Source: an uncultured Eubacteriales bacterium
Lineage (GTDB): Bacteria; Bacillota; Clostridia; Lachnospirales; Lachnospiraceae
NCBI GenBank assembly: GCA_900321505.1
Contig: ONWK01000325.1
Location: 1-6,483 of the forward strand
Direction: 5' to 3'
Length of the DNA stretch: 6,483 nucleotides
The notes under the pieces are model-generated. The model searched no databases, was not told the origin of the DNA, and was given only the letters and a program-made list of their open reading frames with translations. A program made the position numbers and the translations under genes. The stretch's first letter is position 1, and each line of letters opens with the position of its first letter. Shown here piece after piece: positions 5,490 to 6,483 of the stretch.

Positions 5490-6483
5490 TTAGTTCACCC
5501 CGAATGTCTCCTTATCCGGTTCTCTCCGGGGGATCAACACCCTCGCGGTTGTTCCTTCGCCGACGGTGCTTTCGATCACGACCTCCGCACCGATCATTTC
5601 TTTCAGTCTTCTTCTGGTATTATCCATTCCCACATGTGACCTGCCGTCCTCTTTCCTCGGGGCATTTACATCAAAGCCCACACCGTCATCGGAGATCACG
5701 ATCTCGTAACCATCCTCTGTCTCCTTCGTTGTGATCCTCACAGTTCCGCCCTTCTTCTTCTGCCCTACGCCGTGTTTCACGGCATTTTCCACCAGCGGCT
5801 GCACGGAAAGCTGCGGGACCACAAAATCCATGGTCTGAATATCATATTCGATGTTCAGCTTCTTCCCGAACCGGAGCTGCTCGATGAACAGATATTTCTT
5901 CAGGTGCTCCAGCTCCTTCTCAAAAGGTACCGGCTCCTTCTGCTTCAGCGAGTCCATATTTCCCCGGAGATATTCGGAGAAAGCAATGGTGGCGTCATAG
6001 GCTGTATCGGGATTCACCTTGCAGAGCATGGCAATGGAGGACAGTGCATTGTACATGAAATGCGGCTGTATCTGGCTTACCATGACCGCAACCTCCGCCT
6101 CATACAGTTCCTTCTGCATCTGCTGATACCGAATGGCCTCCTTGTATTGTCTCCGGAGGTCTCCGATCAGCCGGATGATCTGGTAGATCATCGTAAATAG
6201 TATTCCATACATAAGGATATTCGGCGCCTGGATCTCGAAGGCGCTGAGAACCAGTCCCAACAGAATGGACATGGCGAGCGGTCCCCAGGAGACCAGAAAG
6301 ACCAGAGCATTCTTTCCGATCTTTACCTCCGAAAGCAGAAGCAGGATCATGAACAGGATACCCGCTGCGGCCAGATAATTCATCCAGACTCCGGTCACGA
6401 TAAGATCTGCGACTCCTGTCATCTGAAGGATTCCGACAACAACCACCGCTATAGCAAAAAGGATGGTCAGGATCCCGGAGATG
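5490..6483 (-). CDS. Membrane sensor histidine kinase, LytS/YehU type, 5' end cut by window edge
   Basis: This is the partner kinase of the downstream regulator. About 330 residues are visible and the frame is open to the right edge, so the true start lies outside. The first visible residues (ISGILTILFAIAVVVVG) are hydrophobic and continue a membrane segment; the internal GTG at 6446 is not the likely start. Further membrane helices cover YLAAAGILFMILLLLSEV, LVFLVSWGPLAMSILLGLVL and ILMYGILFTMIYQIIRLI. A short coiled linker (YKEAIRYQQMQKELYEAE) leads to the His_kinase domain (PF06580) with Q-I-Q-P-H-F-M-Y-N-A-L; the phospho-acceptor His codon is at 6060-6062. The ATPase domain has the N box QPLVENAVKHG, DDGVGFD (G1) and VGMDNTRRRL (G2). 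No extracytoplasmic sensor domain is visible, so the signal may be sensed within or near the membrane. The ligand is unknown. It is cotranscribed with the regulator, 65 nt downstream (inference). Confidence 0.92.
   Translation of the reverse strand, partial: ISGILTILFAIAVVVVGILQMTGVADLIVTGVWMNYLAAAGILFMILLLLSEVKIGKNALVFLVSWGPLAMSILLGLVLSAFEIQAPNILMYGILFTMIYQIIRLIGDLRRQYKEAIRYQQMQKELYEAEVAVMVSQIQPHFMYNALSSIAMLCKVNPDTAYDATIAFSEYLRGNMDSLKQKEPVPFEKELEHLKKYLFIEQLRFGKKLNIEYDIQTMDFVVPQLSVQPLVENAVKHGVGQKKKGGTVRITTKETEDGYEIVISDDGVGFDVNAPRKEDGRSHVGMDNTRRRLKEMIGAEVVIESTVGEGTTARVLIPRREPDKETFGVN

Noticed and set aside
5772..6200. 142-codon open frame on the plus strand
   Set aside because: It is antisense to the kinase catalytic domain; the Leu/His-rich translation is typical of a shadow frame.
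5490..6446. Kinase treated as complete with a GTG start at 6446
   Set aside because: The frame stays open to base 6483 with hydrophobic residues, so the GTG falls inside a membrane helix and the gene is 5'-truncated by the window.

Overview
The window looks like chromosomal DNA of an anaerobic, low-to-mid GC Firmicute, most likely a Lachnospiraceae-type Clostridia (inference). The reasons are strong AGGAGG-type ribosome binding sites before nearly every gene, a rubredoxin-first ('reverse') rubrerythrin typical of strict anaerobes, a LytS/YehU-type kinase paired with a receiver–SARP-like regulator, and roughly half G+C by eye. It is gene-dense: eight protein genes, two of them cut by the window edges. 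I see no RNA gene, CRISPR array, transposase or prophage gene.

Left block (minus strand, 1-2100). Reading leftward, an AraC-family regulator (1246-2100) is followed after 39 nt by a cyclase-family metal-dependent hydrolase (601-1206). After a small hairpin comes a reverse rubrerythrin (1-530), whose 3' end lies outside the window.

Middle block (plus strand, 2254-4053). Divergent from the AraC gene across a 153-nt promoter region lie two tightly linked NAD(P)-dependent oxidoreductases: an atypical/extended SDR of the epimerase/dehydratase type (2254-3276) and, 18 nt later, a classical SDR (3295-4053). AraC regulators often control the divergent operon, so the regulator, hydrolase and two SDRs may form one small inducible pathway. 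The substrate cannot be read from the sequence.

Right block (minus strand, 4115-6483). Reading leftward, a membrane sensor histidine kinase (5' end outside the window), a response regulator with a SARP/BTAD-like output domain, and a HAD-type 5'(3')-deoxyribonucleotidase-like phosphatase form a likely operon. It converges on the SDR operon at a perfect 30-bp palindrome (4062-4091) that reads as a bidirectional intrinsic terminator.

I do not see a clear undescribed defence or mobile system. The best leads are the unassigned AraC/cyclase/SDR cluster, the kinase paired with a SARP-like rather than LytTR output, the terminator palindrome that may belong to a dispersed repeat family, and a 22-bp inverted repeat early in the AraC gene.
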